Part shown: positions 10,700-23,200 of the stretch, in pieces
Layout of the letters: each line of letters opens with the position of its first letter
Position numbering within the stretch: the first letter of the stretch is position 1
Assembly: GCA_038030265.1 (NCBI GenBank)
Contig: CM075938.1
Location: forward strand, 12,067,009 to 12,131,008
Length of the DNA stretch: 64,000 bases
Origin: Corythucha ciliata
Taxonomy: Eukaryota; Arthropoda; Insecta; Hemiptera; Tingidae
Direction of reading: 5' to 3'
The notes under the pieces: model-generated
Seen by the model: the letters and a program-made list of their open reading frames with translations, nothing else
Database searches by the model: none
Told to the model about the DNA's origin: nothing
Program-made: the position numbers and the translations under genes

Positions 10700-11167
10700 T
10701 ATACACTTCTCACTGTGATAGGTGACTTTTCTATCGACCAGCGGAACGGTGACGTTTCGAGATGTCGTAAAGAAATAAACGGGCACTATAGAGTATGATC
10801 AAGCTTTCGATCTATTTGAAATATTCTTAAAGACCTGATTGGCATAGATGAACAACACATTAGGTCAACAGCAAATGAGCAAAGTAAATTAAAATAGCAA
10901 GCGACATGAGCTGCATACCTGGTTGATAATTCCAAATGAACGAATATAACAACACAATAGTATTCTCCTACGTCGCACATTAAAAACTAGATACCCTTGG
11001 TCCACTAACGGCAAAGAACGAGATACACGGAATGCAAAAAACAGAGCGGATGAGTGCAGTTTGGGGGTTGGGTGAAAGAGAGAAGGGGATCTGACCACCA
11101 GTGCTCAGTGTTTTTCGAACACATCGGATTAACCGCCGCGCCGATGTGCCGAGTCCGGGGAACTTCA
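10700..11167. other. Unassigned stretch before the Gypsy integrase
   Basis: No feature is supported. The final 60 bases are GC-rich (GCCGCGCCGATGTGCCGAG) and may be the end of an inserted repeat, because Gypsy coding sequence starts at about 11168. Confidence 0.3.
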
Positions 11168-12180
11168 AGGAAGAAATTGCCGAAGAAGATGAAAATTCAG
11201 GTGATGTTATACATGCACTGAGGGCCTATTCTCTAGAAATCTCCCACGACAAATTGAAACAACTTCAAAAAGAAACAAAATCGAGATACTACATGAAACC
11301 CACCTTGGAATAACTAAAACTTTATTGCTTGCCAAAGAGCATTTCCATTGGCCGGGCATGGTTTCAGAAATTGAAAATTACATAACCAAATGTCACGTAT
11401 GTCTAAAATTCGGCAACTCGAAACGAAAATTACCTTTGAAAAGTCATGAAATACCATCCATCGCTTTTTATAAATTAGGAGCTGACATAGCTGAACACAA
11501 AGGAAAATACTTCCTCATCATCGTTGATTACTATTCAAGATGGCTGGAAGTGATGAAAATTTCCACAACAAGCAGTGCGAGTGTAATAAAATGCATGAAG
11601 GACGTTTTCAGCAGATTCGGTATACCACGAACACTAGTGGCGGACAATGTTCCTTTCGGAAATAGTGAAATGAAGAGTTTCGCAAGGGAATGGAACTTCG
11701 AAATAATCACTTCAAGTCCATTTTACCCACAGAGCAATGGGCTAGCCGAAAAAGCTGTTGGAATTGCAAAGAAGATGATACAAAAGGCAGAAGAAAAGCG
11801 CCAAGACTTGCAGTTGTACTTGCTGAACTACAAAAACTCTCCTCTAGCCAGCCTTGGTTGTTCTCCAGCCTAATTGCTTATGAATTGGGTCTGAGAACAA
11901 AATTAACTGTCAGGACATCTTCATTAAATTCAAAGCTCATTCCTCAATTAAAAATTCATTCAAAAATGTTGGCGAATCAGGAAACTCAAGCAAAAAATTA
12001 TAACAAAACGGCGTCAAAAACAGAAGAAGAATTCAAAACTGGTGACAACATTTACGTTCAGGATCCGGAGACAAGAGATATGGGAAAAAGGAGAAACCCT
12101 GTAGAAATTAGATTTCCCAAGATCATACTCTGTGCGAACATTATGCTAACAAGAGGGTCTTGAGAAGAAATTCGCAAATG

Positions 12181-12182
<2 letters not shown>
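11168..12182 (+). pseudogene. Ty3/Gypsy integrase and pol C-terminus, frameshifted
   Basis: The RNase H/integrase linker (EEDENSGDVIHALRAYSLEI) starts the fragment, with a frameshift near 11311. The H2C2 finger is readable across the shift as EHFHWPGM and CHVCLKF. The core (11325-11873) has the DDE triad: GADIAEHKGKYFLIIVDYYS (D), TLVADNVPFGNSEM (D) and YPQSNGLAEKAVGIAKK (E). A second frameshift near 11870 leads to a C-terminal region with KTGDNIYVQDPETRD and a final RRNSQMIKK in yet another frame. Integrase inserts the element's DNA into the host genome; this copy is inactive. The pieces match the gag, protease and RT fragments upstream, so all are read as one element. Confidence 0.75.

Positions 12183-12227
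<45 letters not shown>
12183..12227 (+). repeat. A45 homopolymer at the Gypsy pol end
   Basis: An uninterrupted A run begins exactly at the terminal lysine codons of the Gypsy pol reading frame. No LTR follows. It could be an expanded Lys-codon run or the poly(A) tail of a retroposed transcript. Confidence 0.85.
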
Positions 12228-12229
<2 letters not shown>

Positions 12230-12429
12230 AACATGTTTATAATGAACACGTATTTTAAAAAAAATATATAAATTATCAATTTGTGTTGTTCGTCAACGTT
12301 GTCTTGTTCATTTTAACAGTTATAAGCCTGAAAAAGGCAATGATGCATTTGTTATTTTCGCCAGTGAAGCTGCCCACAGGCGTGGATCAACAGTTTTTAT
12401 TCAAGAGGAGTTACACAGAATCCCCCCCC

Positions 12430-13425
12430 CCTTTTTACTCGTGAATGAGCACTATTTGTAGCCTCGAATTGACGTTTTTCCTTAACTTTAGCTGAAACTG
12501 TGTATTTTCTCAATTCTACCTCGAACTAGCCCATTTTCTTCATTTTAGCCGTAAAAAGGTCTCAAAAAACCGTGAAATAACGCATTTATTACGGCCAGCA
12601 CTGGGCATCTCCTATAAACCGCGAATAGGTGCGTTCTGTCAATTTCAGCCGCAAAAGAGCAGTTTCTCCTCAATTTAACCCGTGAATGAACGCTATTTCT
12701 CAATTTTAGCCTCGACAATTCCACCAATCAACAACAAACGGTGACAATAATTTTGCCAATTCGTTTTCCCTCAATTTTAGCCGCAAATTAGTGCTTTAAT
12801 CTCAATTCTGCTTTGACCAATTTTTTGAGCAATTTCAGCTGTGAAAAGGTCCTCATAATCCACATGTTAGCGAATTTCATTAATTTTGATCCGGACATTG
12901 CATCGCGAACCTTGAAATTTTTAAAACTTTTTCAAAAATGTATGCGCTAGGTCGCGCTTTTTCTCGATTGTACCCACAAACTTGCTATATACATGTATAA
13001 CTAAACAGTCAATTAGCACTTTTTCGCAATGTTCACCGAGATATTGGTTTGAGAAACCACGACTTGGTGCCTTCTCTCAATTATTTCTGCGTGAATGAGC
13101 TCCATTTCTCAATTTTAGCTGTGAATTGGCGTTTATCCTCAATTTTAGCCGCAAATGAGCGCAATTTTTTTTCTGTCAATTTTAGCTGTGAAAAGAGCAC
13201 TGTAAACCGTTAATTAGCGCATTTTCTTGATTTCGGCCCGGACTTTGGATCGCGAAACCGCAAATTGGCGTGTTTTCTCAATTTCAACCGCGAATAATGA
13301 GATTTATTTCTCAAACTTAACGTGAATCAGCGCTATTTCTCAATTCTAGCCGTGAATGGGGTGTTTTCCCTGAGTACCTCTAGCCGCAAAATGTCCTATT
13401 CATGGATTTCATCCGCGAACGAGCA
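12430..13425 (+). repeat. Degenerate ~30-bp tandem array, family A (forward)
   Basis: Repeated, diverged units follow the pattern CTCAATTTTAGCCGCGAATT plus AGCGCTTTTT. The core TTTTAGCCG and the GAATT/GAAT element recur about every 28-40 bp from the first recognisable unit near 12430. Units differ by many substitutions and small indels, so this is an old array. No element ends are evident at the left. A GC-rich hAT-like terminus follows on the right (13443-13518). Confidence 0.8.
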
Positions 13426-13442
13426 CTTTTTCTCAAGACGTG

Positions 13443-13518
13443 CGCCCCCCCCTCCCAAACTCTGGATCTGTGCCGGGCTGGCTGCCCACCCCTTGATCAC
13501 GGGCTGGCTACGCCCCTG
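13443..13518 (-). mobile_element. hAT-like element terminus (CAGGGGCGTAGCCAG)
   Basis: Read on the minus strand, the segment begins CAGGGGCGTAGCCAGCCCGT and contains GGGGTGGGCAGCCAGCCC. This is a widespread type of hAT-like terminus. The partner terminus and target duplication were not found, so the extent is unknown. A related end (GGCTGGCTACGCCGCTG) occurs at 60498-60514, also beside a ~30-bp array. Confidence 0.45.
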
Positions 13519-13714
13519 GTTGTATGAGATCCATAAATTCGGTTTTTTTTCTTGGAAATTTTGGTTTCAAATGGCTAAATCCACGATATTCGATCCGAGA
13601 AATTTTGGTTTAAAAGGGGTCACTACTTTATTGGACTAGGAGGGTTTAAGTACTCTAATCCACCCCCTCTCCCCTCCCCACCGAGAAAAAATAAAAGAAT
13701 ACCTAACGACTCAC

Positions 13715-13904
13715 TTTTTACAATTTCCCGTAGATTTTCAATCAACTCATTCAAAGTCGGTGATTTCACCGGAGTCTGCTTGCCATTTTGTTTCGTTATT
13801 GCCGTCTGAGGAGTCCAGTCGCCGCCACCGACAACATCATCCGCCTTTGAACAACAATCGGTCGTATTTTCCGACACCATGACAGGGCGTTAGCCGTTTG
13901 ACCA
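13715..13904 (-). CDS. First coding exon of an unidentified host gene
   Basis: On the minus strand a pyrimidine-rich acceptor ATTATTTTGTCAG is followed by 24 nt of leader and ATG at 13880. Fifty-five codons follow, ending at a GTGAGT donor (13714-13709). The peptide starts MVSENTTDCCSKADDVVGG and ends SPTLNELIENLREIVK. Together with the untranslated exon near 16.6 kb this gives a plausible 5' gene structure with a 2.65-kb first intron. The C-terminal segment faintly recalls the start of cysteine dioxygenase (a PxTLxxLIxxL pattern), but too few residues are present to claim it. Later exons were not found in 1-13.7 kb, where the downstream intron is full of repeats. Moderate confidence that it is a real exon; the function is unknown. 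Confidence 0.5.
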
Positions 13905-16075
13905 CTGACAAAATAATCGCTTCGACATTTGTCCACTCGAAATAAAATAGAAACAAAAAATTAGAAAAAAAAATTTATATAAATAAAAATTAATTATTTT
14001 AGAGTGAATGAACGCATGGGGTCAACCAACGCAAGTTGATAACTTTTTCAGGAAGAAACGGTTAAAGGGGGGGGGGGGTGATCAGTAATTTATGTTTTAA
14101 AAAAATGACGGATGAAATAAAAAAGATCGACCCAAATATCATCTACATACACATAAAACAGAAGTTAAGAGATACAGAGAAAACCAGGAAGAACAATTTT
14201 GATAAGGAGCCACATAAAAAAGAGCTACAAATCGTGAAACGAAGTGTATTTTTTTGTTCTCATTATCTTTCAAATGATTGATCACAAACCATTTAGAAAT
14301 AATAATAATAATGTAAAAAAAAAACAATTTTAATTAGTGACGTTTCATTAGAAAAGTATCTCTATCAAGAAGTTTCGTATAAACGCTCAGTACAATGAAA
14401 TTACACGGAAAAACAATTAAACGAAAAAACGTATCAACATCCCCACCTATACGACTACAAAATTGTAGTAGATAATTTTTAGACTTCGAATGGGGTCTCA
14501 TTTTTCATAAATAAGCATTTTTTATTATTTCAAGCTAAAATTTAAAGCTTTTTCTTTTAAAATAAAAACAAAATGAAGAGCTACATAAGTTGCTTTTATA
14601 TATATATTATTTAAAATATTTAACATTAATTTTTTTTTGCTATACACAAGTACAAAATCACATTTATAGTCAATTTTTTTAATTTCAAATTTAAATTTAG
14701 TAAATTTAAAAAATTCACAGCTTGCTCAGAATGTGAGATCTCCAATTTGTTGTGTACAATAAAATTGACTATATACATGAGTATTTTAAAAATAAAAACT
14801 TTTTTTTATACATTTTTTTTTTCAAACAAAAGTATAACGCAAGTGCATTTTTCGATTTAAGGGATAGGTGAAGGGGGATGGGGGGATTTCGGTTTGTTGT
14901 TGTAGTGCTATAGGGAGCAACTACTTTTTTTCTCTCCAAAATATTGCAAAGTGAACACATGAATTTTATCCCCCTCCCCTCTCTAAAAACTCCTTATTTT
15001 TTTTTTTTTTTTTTTAATATAGTATTCAATGTATTGTCACTTGTTGAACATTGAAATGCAACACGTGTCGGTCTAAAAAAAAAAAGGAAACCTTTCGCTA
15101 GTTGTTTGTCCTAGTCGTTGGAAAAAAATTAAAAAAAAAAAAAATTCAATGAAAAGGCCCTCCATTTAAAGGTGAGGATAAACTAAAAGATACTAAATCT
15201 ATTACTTTAAAAAATAGAATAGTATTTTGATATTCTTGGCACTGTAAAAAACTTGTGAAATGAAAAAAAATCAAACCAGCCAACCATTAGCCCGTTCTTA
15301 GTAATCAAAGGACTGGTCCCTATCTCTCAAAATGGTTGACATATAAATACAATTGAAAATATGCAGGAGGGGATATGTTTCCAATTAACTCAAAAGATAT
15401 GAAACTCAGATATGCTTTTGTTTTGTTTTTTTTGTTGAGATAATAAAAAACTCAGAACCAAAATGTTACACACACAGACGAGATTAACTTTTTTTTCTCT
15501 GGCAGTATCTCCTTAAAATATACAATGAAAGCGACATTAGAGGTACACAGACATCCACCGTCTAACAATCTCTTTCTTAATTTTGTTAAGCCTTACGCTA
15601 ATTTTTTATATTTTTTTTTACTGTGAAACGGTCACATTTTCTACGCTATTTGTTGTTGAACTTCGTCTTGAAATGAATGAAAAAAAAAAAAAGTCCCTCT
15701 TTATAGAAAATCCAGTTTTTTTCATTATTATTATTTTTATTTTATTTTAAAAAAGAGCTATTGTCACACGTGAGAGACTTATTTCTTGGTTAAAAAACAT
15801 TTAATTGACGAAGGTCGTCTAAACTATGAACTTGAAGAGAAAAGGACAGCATTTTCCTACTTTTTTCCGTTTGTTTGTTTCATCTTGTGAGGAAATTGAA
15901 GAGAAGCATAGTCACTTTTCTTGTTAAATTTTGTTTTACGGCGTGGCTTTTTTTTTCTTTAGAAAAAGTCGACTAACACACTGCTAAAATTTTTGTTTGT
16001 TAGGGGTTTGCTCACCGAGAAAAAAAAAAAAACACGCGTATACTTAACATCCCTCTTTTTTAAAGTGTAGGTGTA

Positions 16076-16112
<37 letters not shown>

Positions 16113-16558
16113 AGAATGAGAGGAGGGGGAGTGAAGAGGGAGAGAACCTTCCTTTTTTTTTGTATTACAGTCCAACATTTAAAACAAAAAACAAAAAAAA
16201 AAACACATTTTTGTTTTTCTGTACATTTTTGTGTGTGGAATCTCCGTGGGTGCGGGGTACATGCGCCCCAAACGGAATCTGACCCTGCAGGGCTCCACGC
16301 CTACCTCTGTTGTTCAAAACAGACAAACAGAAAGAACGGTTGTGGGCATTGAATTTTGATTGTTGTTTGCTAAAAAAACGATGAGAATGAGAAGCAAAAT
16401 TAAGAGATCTTACCTAAACAAACCATTCGTCCTTTTGACTCGATGAAACATCGCTAAAAACGAGAAAATTGGAGGAAAAAAAAAAAAAAAAAAAAGAGTA
16501 GAATTCATTAGCAATTTAGACAGAATTTAGACAGGTGAGGGAGACGGGACAAACTCAC
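13905..16558 (-). other. Probable first intron of the minus-strand gene
   Basis: AT-rich sequence without coding frames, bounded by a GTGAGT donor at 16558 and a TTTTGTCAG acceptor at 13905 (minus strand). It contains many A and T runs (A25-30 near 16080, T17 near 15000). No transposon boundaries are recognised. The intron reading depends on the exon calls at either side. Confidence 0.4.
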
Positions 16559-16735
16559 CTGTCAGAGGCAGCGGCGTTCACTTTGCCTGGCAGTAGAGGC
16601 GGGCCCGGGCTAAGCCGCTGTACCCGAGCCCCACAGGGTGTAGCAAGTTTTCCGGAAGCTTCCTTGCTCCGGCACCGTTTGCGCCGGTTGACGTCAGCTC
16701 TGCGACTGTTGTGGCGACAAGAGGGCGAACAGCAA
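16559..16735 (-). other. CpG-rich untranslated first exon and probable promoter region
   Basis: On the minus strand, a GC- and CpG-rich block (CGGCGCAAACGGTGCCGGAG, GGCCCGCCTCTACTGCC) ends in CTCTGACAG followed by the donor GTGAGTTTG (16558). The frames are open for 89 codons but look non-coding. CpG-rich first exons ending in a strong donor are typical of 5' UTR exons of constitutively expressed genes. The 5' boundary is unknown; an A19 tract (16735-16757, plus strand) lies just upstream. It pairs logically with the ATG exon at 13715-13904. Confidence 0.4.
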
Positions 16736-16949
16736 AAAAAAAAAAAAAAAAAAAAACCGTTATTATAACTAGTGTTAGGCCTGGTGATTTGACCTCCGTT
16801 GAATTCAGTCAATTGACAGGTCAATTGAATTTGACGGACCTACGACTATCGGGGCACGGGGCGGATAACCCGATGAGGCCCCTAAGTCTCTATGTATAAA
16901 CATGAAAACTTGGAGTTAAAATATGACATTTTCCTAATTTCAATAAGAA

Positions 16950-17150
16950 TTTGTATTGGTGTTCGTATTGGTTTTAGTGGTATTGGTATTAGTGGTGTTG
17001 GTATTGGTTTTAGTGGTATTGGTATTGGTGGTATTGTCGATTGGTGTGATGGTATTGGTATTGATAGCATTGGTATTGATTACATTGGTATTGATGGTAT
17101 TGATATTGATGGTTGTGGTATTGTTATTGATAGTAATGATATTGGTCGGC
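16950..17150 (+). repeat. Imperfect GGTATT simple repeat
   Basis: About 200 bp of GGTATT/GGTGTT/GATATT hexamers. It produces open frames in three readings (a Gly-Ile-rich plus-strand frame, a Val-Leu-rich one and an Asn-Thr-rich minus-strand one). These are by-products of the repeat, not genes. Confidence 0.85.
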
Positions 17151-17194
17151 AATACGTCTACTACACCCTATCCGCCAATTATCGCATATGATCA

Positions 17195-17935
17195 GTTTAA
17201 GATGTAAATTGACGAATTTCTCTATTTTAGCCGCGAATGAGTGGTTATTGGTCAATTTTACCCGCGATTTAGAGCTTTCCCCAATTATGGGCGCGGTCAA
17301 CGTTCTCAATTTCAGTCGCGAATTATACCGTTATTTGTTGTCGTCGTTTTTTTCACCGAAAGCCAAGAATTCACGCTGTTTCTCAATTTTAACGACGAAT
17401 TGTTGTTTTTAAGAGAGCGAAAGCCTTTATAGCACTTTTTCAATATTTGAGCGGAAAATTAGTCGTTTTTTTTTTTACATTTTATCCCGCATTAATTTTT
17501 TTTTTTTCACTTTTAGCTTTGAATTTAGCGTTTTTTTTTTTAGATTTCGGCCAACAAATAAGTTGCCTTCTCAAGCCGCGAATTAGCGCGTTTTCTCAGT
17601 TTTAGCAGCAAATTAGCGTTTTTTAAAATAATTTTTCCCCCCTCACAAATTAACGTTTTCCTTCATTTTAGCAACGAATTAGCACTTTTCTCAACATGAG
17701 CTTTAAAATTAGCGTTTTTCTTAATTTTAGACACGATGATTGGTGATTTTTACAAAATTAGTCACAGTTTTTCTTACTAGCCATAGTTTTTCTTGTTAAA
17801 TTTCAGCCCTGCATCAACAATATTTGTTCCACTTTGTGCTGTGGATTAGACTTTTTCTCCAGTTTTCGCTCGAATTAGCGGGGTTTTTCATCAATTTCTG
17901 CCAGAAATACATTGCCTTCAGAAGCCGCGAAATGT
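17195..17935 (+). repeat. Degenerate ~30-bp tandem array, family A (forward), left part
   Basis: The same unit as at 12.4-13.4 kb (CTCAATTTTAGCCGCGAAT with TTAGCGTTTTT). It stops at a (TAA)n tract at 17938, where the LINE pair begins, and the same array in the same orientation resumes at 27040. The LINEs therefore probably split one array. Confidence 0.8.
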
Positions 17936-18530
17936 CATAATAATAATAATAATAATAAAATAATAATAATAATAATAATAACCCCCAGGGGGTATCTCTG
18001 TCCGAGATGCTACGGGCGTGGCAAGCCCGGGGTGCCTAGCTGAACCCAGACTGTCCCAAACTCCTCAAGTCTGGGTCGAACCCCCCCCCCCCCCTATTAT
18101 TTCCTAGACGGCGTGGCGCGGCGTTGTGAGGCGGTGGGGCTCTCTTGTGCTTGGGTGCTCCCTGTGGGGGCGCCGTCGGCATGTTCGAGGGTACAGCGTA
18201 TGTCTGGAAGTTGTTGGGACCTTCTTCCAGTGCCGCTACAATGCCCCCACACACTGACCTAGTCATGTCTTAGGGTATGTGTGGGGGTCGGTGGGTGGGG
18301 CCCGAACCTTCTATTAGCCTTTGAGGAGGCTGCCCTGAACCACCAGCGAATAATCCCCCAGCTTGTAGTAGTGCCGGATGGCGACCGAACGGGACCCTGC
18401 TGCTTGTTGGGGCGGGGGGGGGGGCTGCGCCGAGGCCACGGATATGGTGTGGGTGCCCTTATCGGGGGGCTAGCCCGACTGTGCTGCGTCCGTCAACTAT
18501 CCTTCCCTTCCACCCCCCCCCCTAACAATC

Positions 18531-20213
18531 ATGAAATCTACAAAACCAGTAGAATCAGGTCCCAACCACCTCTCTCCCGTGGGTTCTCCCAACCCACCCC
18601 GCATTGACATCCCTACCGATGATATCCCCCCCACCACATCCACGTCAGGGGCAGTAGGACCTATCCTTACTGATACCCCTACGACTACCACAGCTGGAAC
18701 TATCCCTAGCCTAATGACCATCACCGTTACAATGCCCAATAACACTCAACCAATCGAAACCCATTCTACGTCTCCCAAAAAATCAAGTAAAACTGTTCCC
18801 TCTTCCAGCCAGAAGGGTGAAGTACCTACAATTAAAAAGCCCCTTAAATCGACCTCTCAAGTAAAAAGACCACTTAGTCAAGAAAATCCTCACCCTGCAG
18901 ACACCCAAACCAAACAACTGAAAACAGGATCTGTCCCAACCCCTGTCACCCACCATTCAAACACCGACTCCCAAATGTCCTTAATTCCCCCTTCGCCTCA
19001 CACCATTGATCCAAAAACACTCTCCCAAATCACTTCAGACCATTATCCCAAGCATTGGATAATCGAGTGATCAACTGATAACTTCAGCAAGCTCTGCCCA
19101 TTTAAGCTTAATCACGCCCTTACGGAATCATTGGGACCCCTTAAAAATGTCTCTCGAATGTCCAGAGGACGCCTCCGAGTTGAGGTCATGAATGCATCCC
19201 AAGCCAAAAAAGTCCTGGACCTTACTACCTTAGGTGATATGACCGTTAACGTCACGCCCCATGAACAACTTAACACAGTTTGTGGAGTTGTTTTCTGCAG
19301 AGATTTCCTAAACTCTTCGGACGACGACATCCTTGCGGGACTCGAACACGAGCGGGTTGTGCGTATTCGCCGCATATCCCGTCGTGTACCGGGCTCCGCG
19401 AACCGTGAGGACACTGGTCTCTTTGTCCTCACCTTTAACCAGACTGAACTCCCAACAAACATTAAAGCCGCCTTTCATCGACTCCAGGTGCGCCCGTATA
19501 TTCCAGATCCAATGCGCTGTTTTCAGTGCCAAAGATTCGGTCACACTGCGACACACTGCCGAACAACTCAACGTCTGTGTCACTGCGGCCTTCCCTTTTA
19601 TGAGAATCACCGCTGTGCTGACCCACCCACCTGCGTCACCTGCTCTGCAAATCATTTCAGTAGCTCTCGCACCTGTCCCAAATACCGCATCGAAAAATAC
19701 GTTATAGCACTCAAAATCACCCAGAATATGCCCTTCAAAGAAGCTAGAGCTCTTGCTCAAAGTAAAAGTCGACGGCTACCTGATGTTAACTACGCTTCTA
19801 TTGCGAGATCCACAGTTCCTATCCCAACAGGAAGTTCACGCCCTACCCCTCCCCTGTTCACAACTACTACTGCAGCGATTACTTCTACCCCTGCCCCCTC
19901 CTCCCCTACTTTATTCACAACCCCTTCCATCCCGCTGACTACCAGTACCCTTCCTGACCCACCAAGGGATCGACTACCAAAACCTCAACGAACCCGCACA
20001 CCCCGAAACACAGTGCCCCTAACTACTCCGGAGCCAAAGGCTAGTGCAACGGAGCCACTATCCAGTGGATCGGAAACTGGGGACACTGATAAAACATACG
20101 TTAGTGGCTCCGAAAGTACACCCTTCACGACAGAGACGAAAAAGACGAAGGGTTGGCCTAAAGGCAAGCCTAGAGGCTCGGTGATGATCATCGATGACCC
20201 TCCGGACGGCTAA
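18531..20213 (+). pseudogene. I-clade LINE ORF1 (gag-like RNA-binding protein)
   Basis: This is a 560-codon frame with one in-frame TGA at 19068-19070. The N-terminal 170 residues are Pro/Thr/Ser-rich and low in complexity. An RRM-like/PRE_C2HC segment follows (RGRLRVEVMNASQAKKVLDL). Next come zinc knuckles starting CFQCQRFGHTATHC, then CHC..FYENHRC and CVTC..NHFSSSRTC, and the block MPFKEARALAQSKSRR characteristic of I-like ORF1 proteins. The C-terminal part is Pro/Thr-rich again. ORF1 proteins of this kind bind LINE RNA and act as nucleic-acid chaperones. The frame overlaps the first ATG of ORF2 by 20 nt, suggesting coupled translation or reinitiation in the active ancestor. Confidence 0.8.
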
Positions 20214-23200
20214 CACCATGACGACAATACGAGCAAACACATCCGTCTCTAACCACTTGAATTGCTTTTTTCAATGGAATATTCGAGGTGTACATTACCA
20301 CGCGGATGAACTCAGATATTTAACCAAAACCTATAACCCACTGGTCCTTGCTATTCAAGAAACACACTTTACTCAAAATTGTGCCTACTCTCTTGCCAAT
20401 TACTCACTTTACCACAAGTCTCTCTCTCCAACCCCAAACGGTCGTAGACACGGGGGAGTTGCCCTATACGTTCATCAAGCCATAACAGTGAACTTTGTGC
20501 CGCTTTCCACACCCTTACAGGCCATCGCAGTGCGCATCACTATTCCATTTCCACTCACTATCTGTTCCCTCTACTTAACTGACCAATCCTGGTCCAATGA
20601 ATCAATTGAAGATCTTCTCCGGTCACTACCTCCTCCTTTTTTAATACTCGCTGACCTGAACCTGCACCACGAATCTTGGGGATCCTCCCGCTCCACCTCA
20701 AAAGGTATACTCTTTTATGATATCCTCAGTAATCACAACCTCGTCACCCTCAACGACGGACAACCCACGCATTTCGTATCTCGTTCCAGTTCCTTTAGTG
20801 CGATTGATGTTAGCATTTCCACTCCACGGATTGCTACTAATTTCACATGGGTGCCTCTCGATAACCTCCATTTCTCAGACCACTACCCCATCCTCTTACA
20901 TTTCTCTCAACCCCTTCAGTTACAACAACTCCCGCCCCGCTGGAATCTAACTGATGCCGATTGGACCGCTTATCAAACTCATCTTACATTCCCTCCACTT
21001 ACCGATGATACCAATACTAATATTAGCGAATTCAATAGAGCTATTACTGCTGCCGCCACGCATTCCATACCCCGAAAAACGTCTCACTTACACCGCCCAC
21101 CAGTTCCCTGGTGGACCCCCGAAATTCAACGAGCCAACCGACTCACTAAAACTGCATTCAACAAATTTAAGAGGCATCCCACCCAGACTAACCTCATAAA
21201 CTTCAAAAAACTACAAGCACAAGAACGAAAACTAAAACAACAAGCAAAACGCTTATCTTGGACCCAATTCACTTCGACAATTTCTCACAAGTTACCCTCG
21301 AAGGATGTCTGGCGCCGAGTGAAAGCCTTGAAAGGAACTTCACAAGCATCTATGCCTACTTTCCTCGTCAATAATGACAACCAACTTCTTACCTCACCTC
21401 CTGACTTAGCCAACCACCTTGCAGATTACTACTCCACTATCAATGAAAACTCTACCACCAATCACCAACCATCCCGTCTAACTTCTGTTCCCGACCCGAT
21501 CAATGACCCTTACAATGAACCTTTCACAATGGGCGAACTCAATCGCGTATTACAAAACCTCCCTCGAAATAAAGCGGCCGGTTACGATAGTATTCCGAAC
21601 GAACTCCTTCAAAACCTACCCCTCTCTGGTAAACTTCACCTCCTAAATCTACTAAATTCACTCTGGCAGCAGCAAGTTTATCCCACGGCTTGGAAGACCG
21701 CTATAATTGTCCCCATTCATAAACCAGGTAAAAATCCTCAGTCTGCTGTAGGATACCGCCCTATATCACTCACATGCTGCACTGGACAAATTTACGAATC
21801 ACTTATTAATTACAGGTTAAATTTCTACCTAGAAAAATATCACCTCTTAAATCTCCATCAGACAGGTTTTCGAAGGTCACCATTGATCAATTATCTTATC
21901 TCGAACAATACATACAAAACGCCTTCCTTAACCGTGAACACGTCAGCACAGTATTTTTTGATATACACCATGCGTTTGACACCATTCAACGCTCCGCTGT
22001 GATTGAACAACTCTATTCATGGGGCCTTCGAGGTAACCTGACAAACGTAATTCAGAGTTTTCTCACCGACCGAACGTTCTGCGTGCGAGTCTCGGAAATG
22101 AGTACTCCACCCCCCGTCACCAACTTGAAGGGGTACCACAAGGGTCCGTTTTAAGCGTCACCTTATTTCTAATAGCCATTAACGGCCTAACAAATAACCT
22201 TCCTGCCGAAATTCATACTTGCTTCTACGCAGATGATCTTGTTATTTTTACAAAACACCCGAACCGATCCCCCAATTACACAATATTCCAGAACTCATTA
22301 AACCAGCTGGTGACTCAAGCTTCCAATCGGGGACTTAGTTTCTCTGCTGAAAAGACTGTTGCCATACACTTCTGCCGACTCCGTCACGATCACACTCCTT
22401 TACAATTTACCTTGGATAACTCCCCTATTCCATACGTAGAAACTCACGAATTCCTAGGGATTCTCTTTGACCACCAACTCCGCTGGAAACCTCATATTTC
22501 ATACTTGACCGCCCGCTATCACAGAGACCTCCATCTTCTGAGAATTTTATCGAACCATTCCTGGGGTGCTGACCCTTCACAATTGTTGAAAATATTTAAC
22601 GCCCTACTCTACTCAAAAATGGAATATGGCTATACTGTATACGGCTCCATCCGCCGCACTTGGCTCAGTCCCCTGGACCGAATATACAATCAAGGTCTGC
22701 GAATTATCCTTGGTGCCTTTCGCACAACCCCGTGCGAGACCCTTTATGCATTATCCCAGCAACTTCCTCCACAACCTAGACGAGACCTTGTGACAATCAA
22801 CCGTTTTATCACCCTTCAAACTCGATCCCAACATTTCCTGTACGACCTAACTTTCTCAAACAACTCGTGGAGAGATTATGAATTTATGTACACACGTACG
22901 CGGCCTTTCCCTGTTCGAGCTAAAGTAGAGAACCTATAATCAGACAGGTAAAATCACAGACGCCATGTTCACTCTTATCAATAATCAGTCTTGTAAAATC
23001 CACCTTTTGTTGATGTTTTGTGGATGTCAACAAACCACCCCCACCAACCATTCTTATTAAACTGATAAGAACGAACATGGTGCCGTATGCGTCTACTCGT
23101 CTTTAAAGGTTCCTTAGCTAAAGAACTGATAACGCGACTCGGAATGGAACTTGATACCCTCCTACCAACCTTGGTAAGTCCTTTTCTCCCATGGCTCCTC

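Noticed and set aside
16892..17207. Gly-Ile-rich and Val-Leu-rich open frames
   Set aside because: Products of the GGTATT hexamer repeat in three frames.
18036..18607. Pro/Gly-rich open frames before LINE ORF1
   Set aside because: They fall in the GC-rich LINE leader with C and G runs, and none continues into ORF1.
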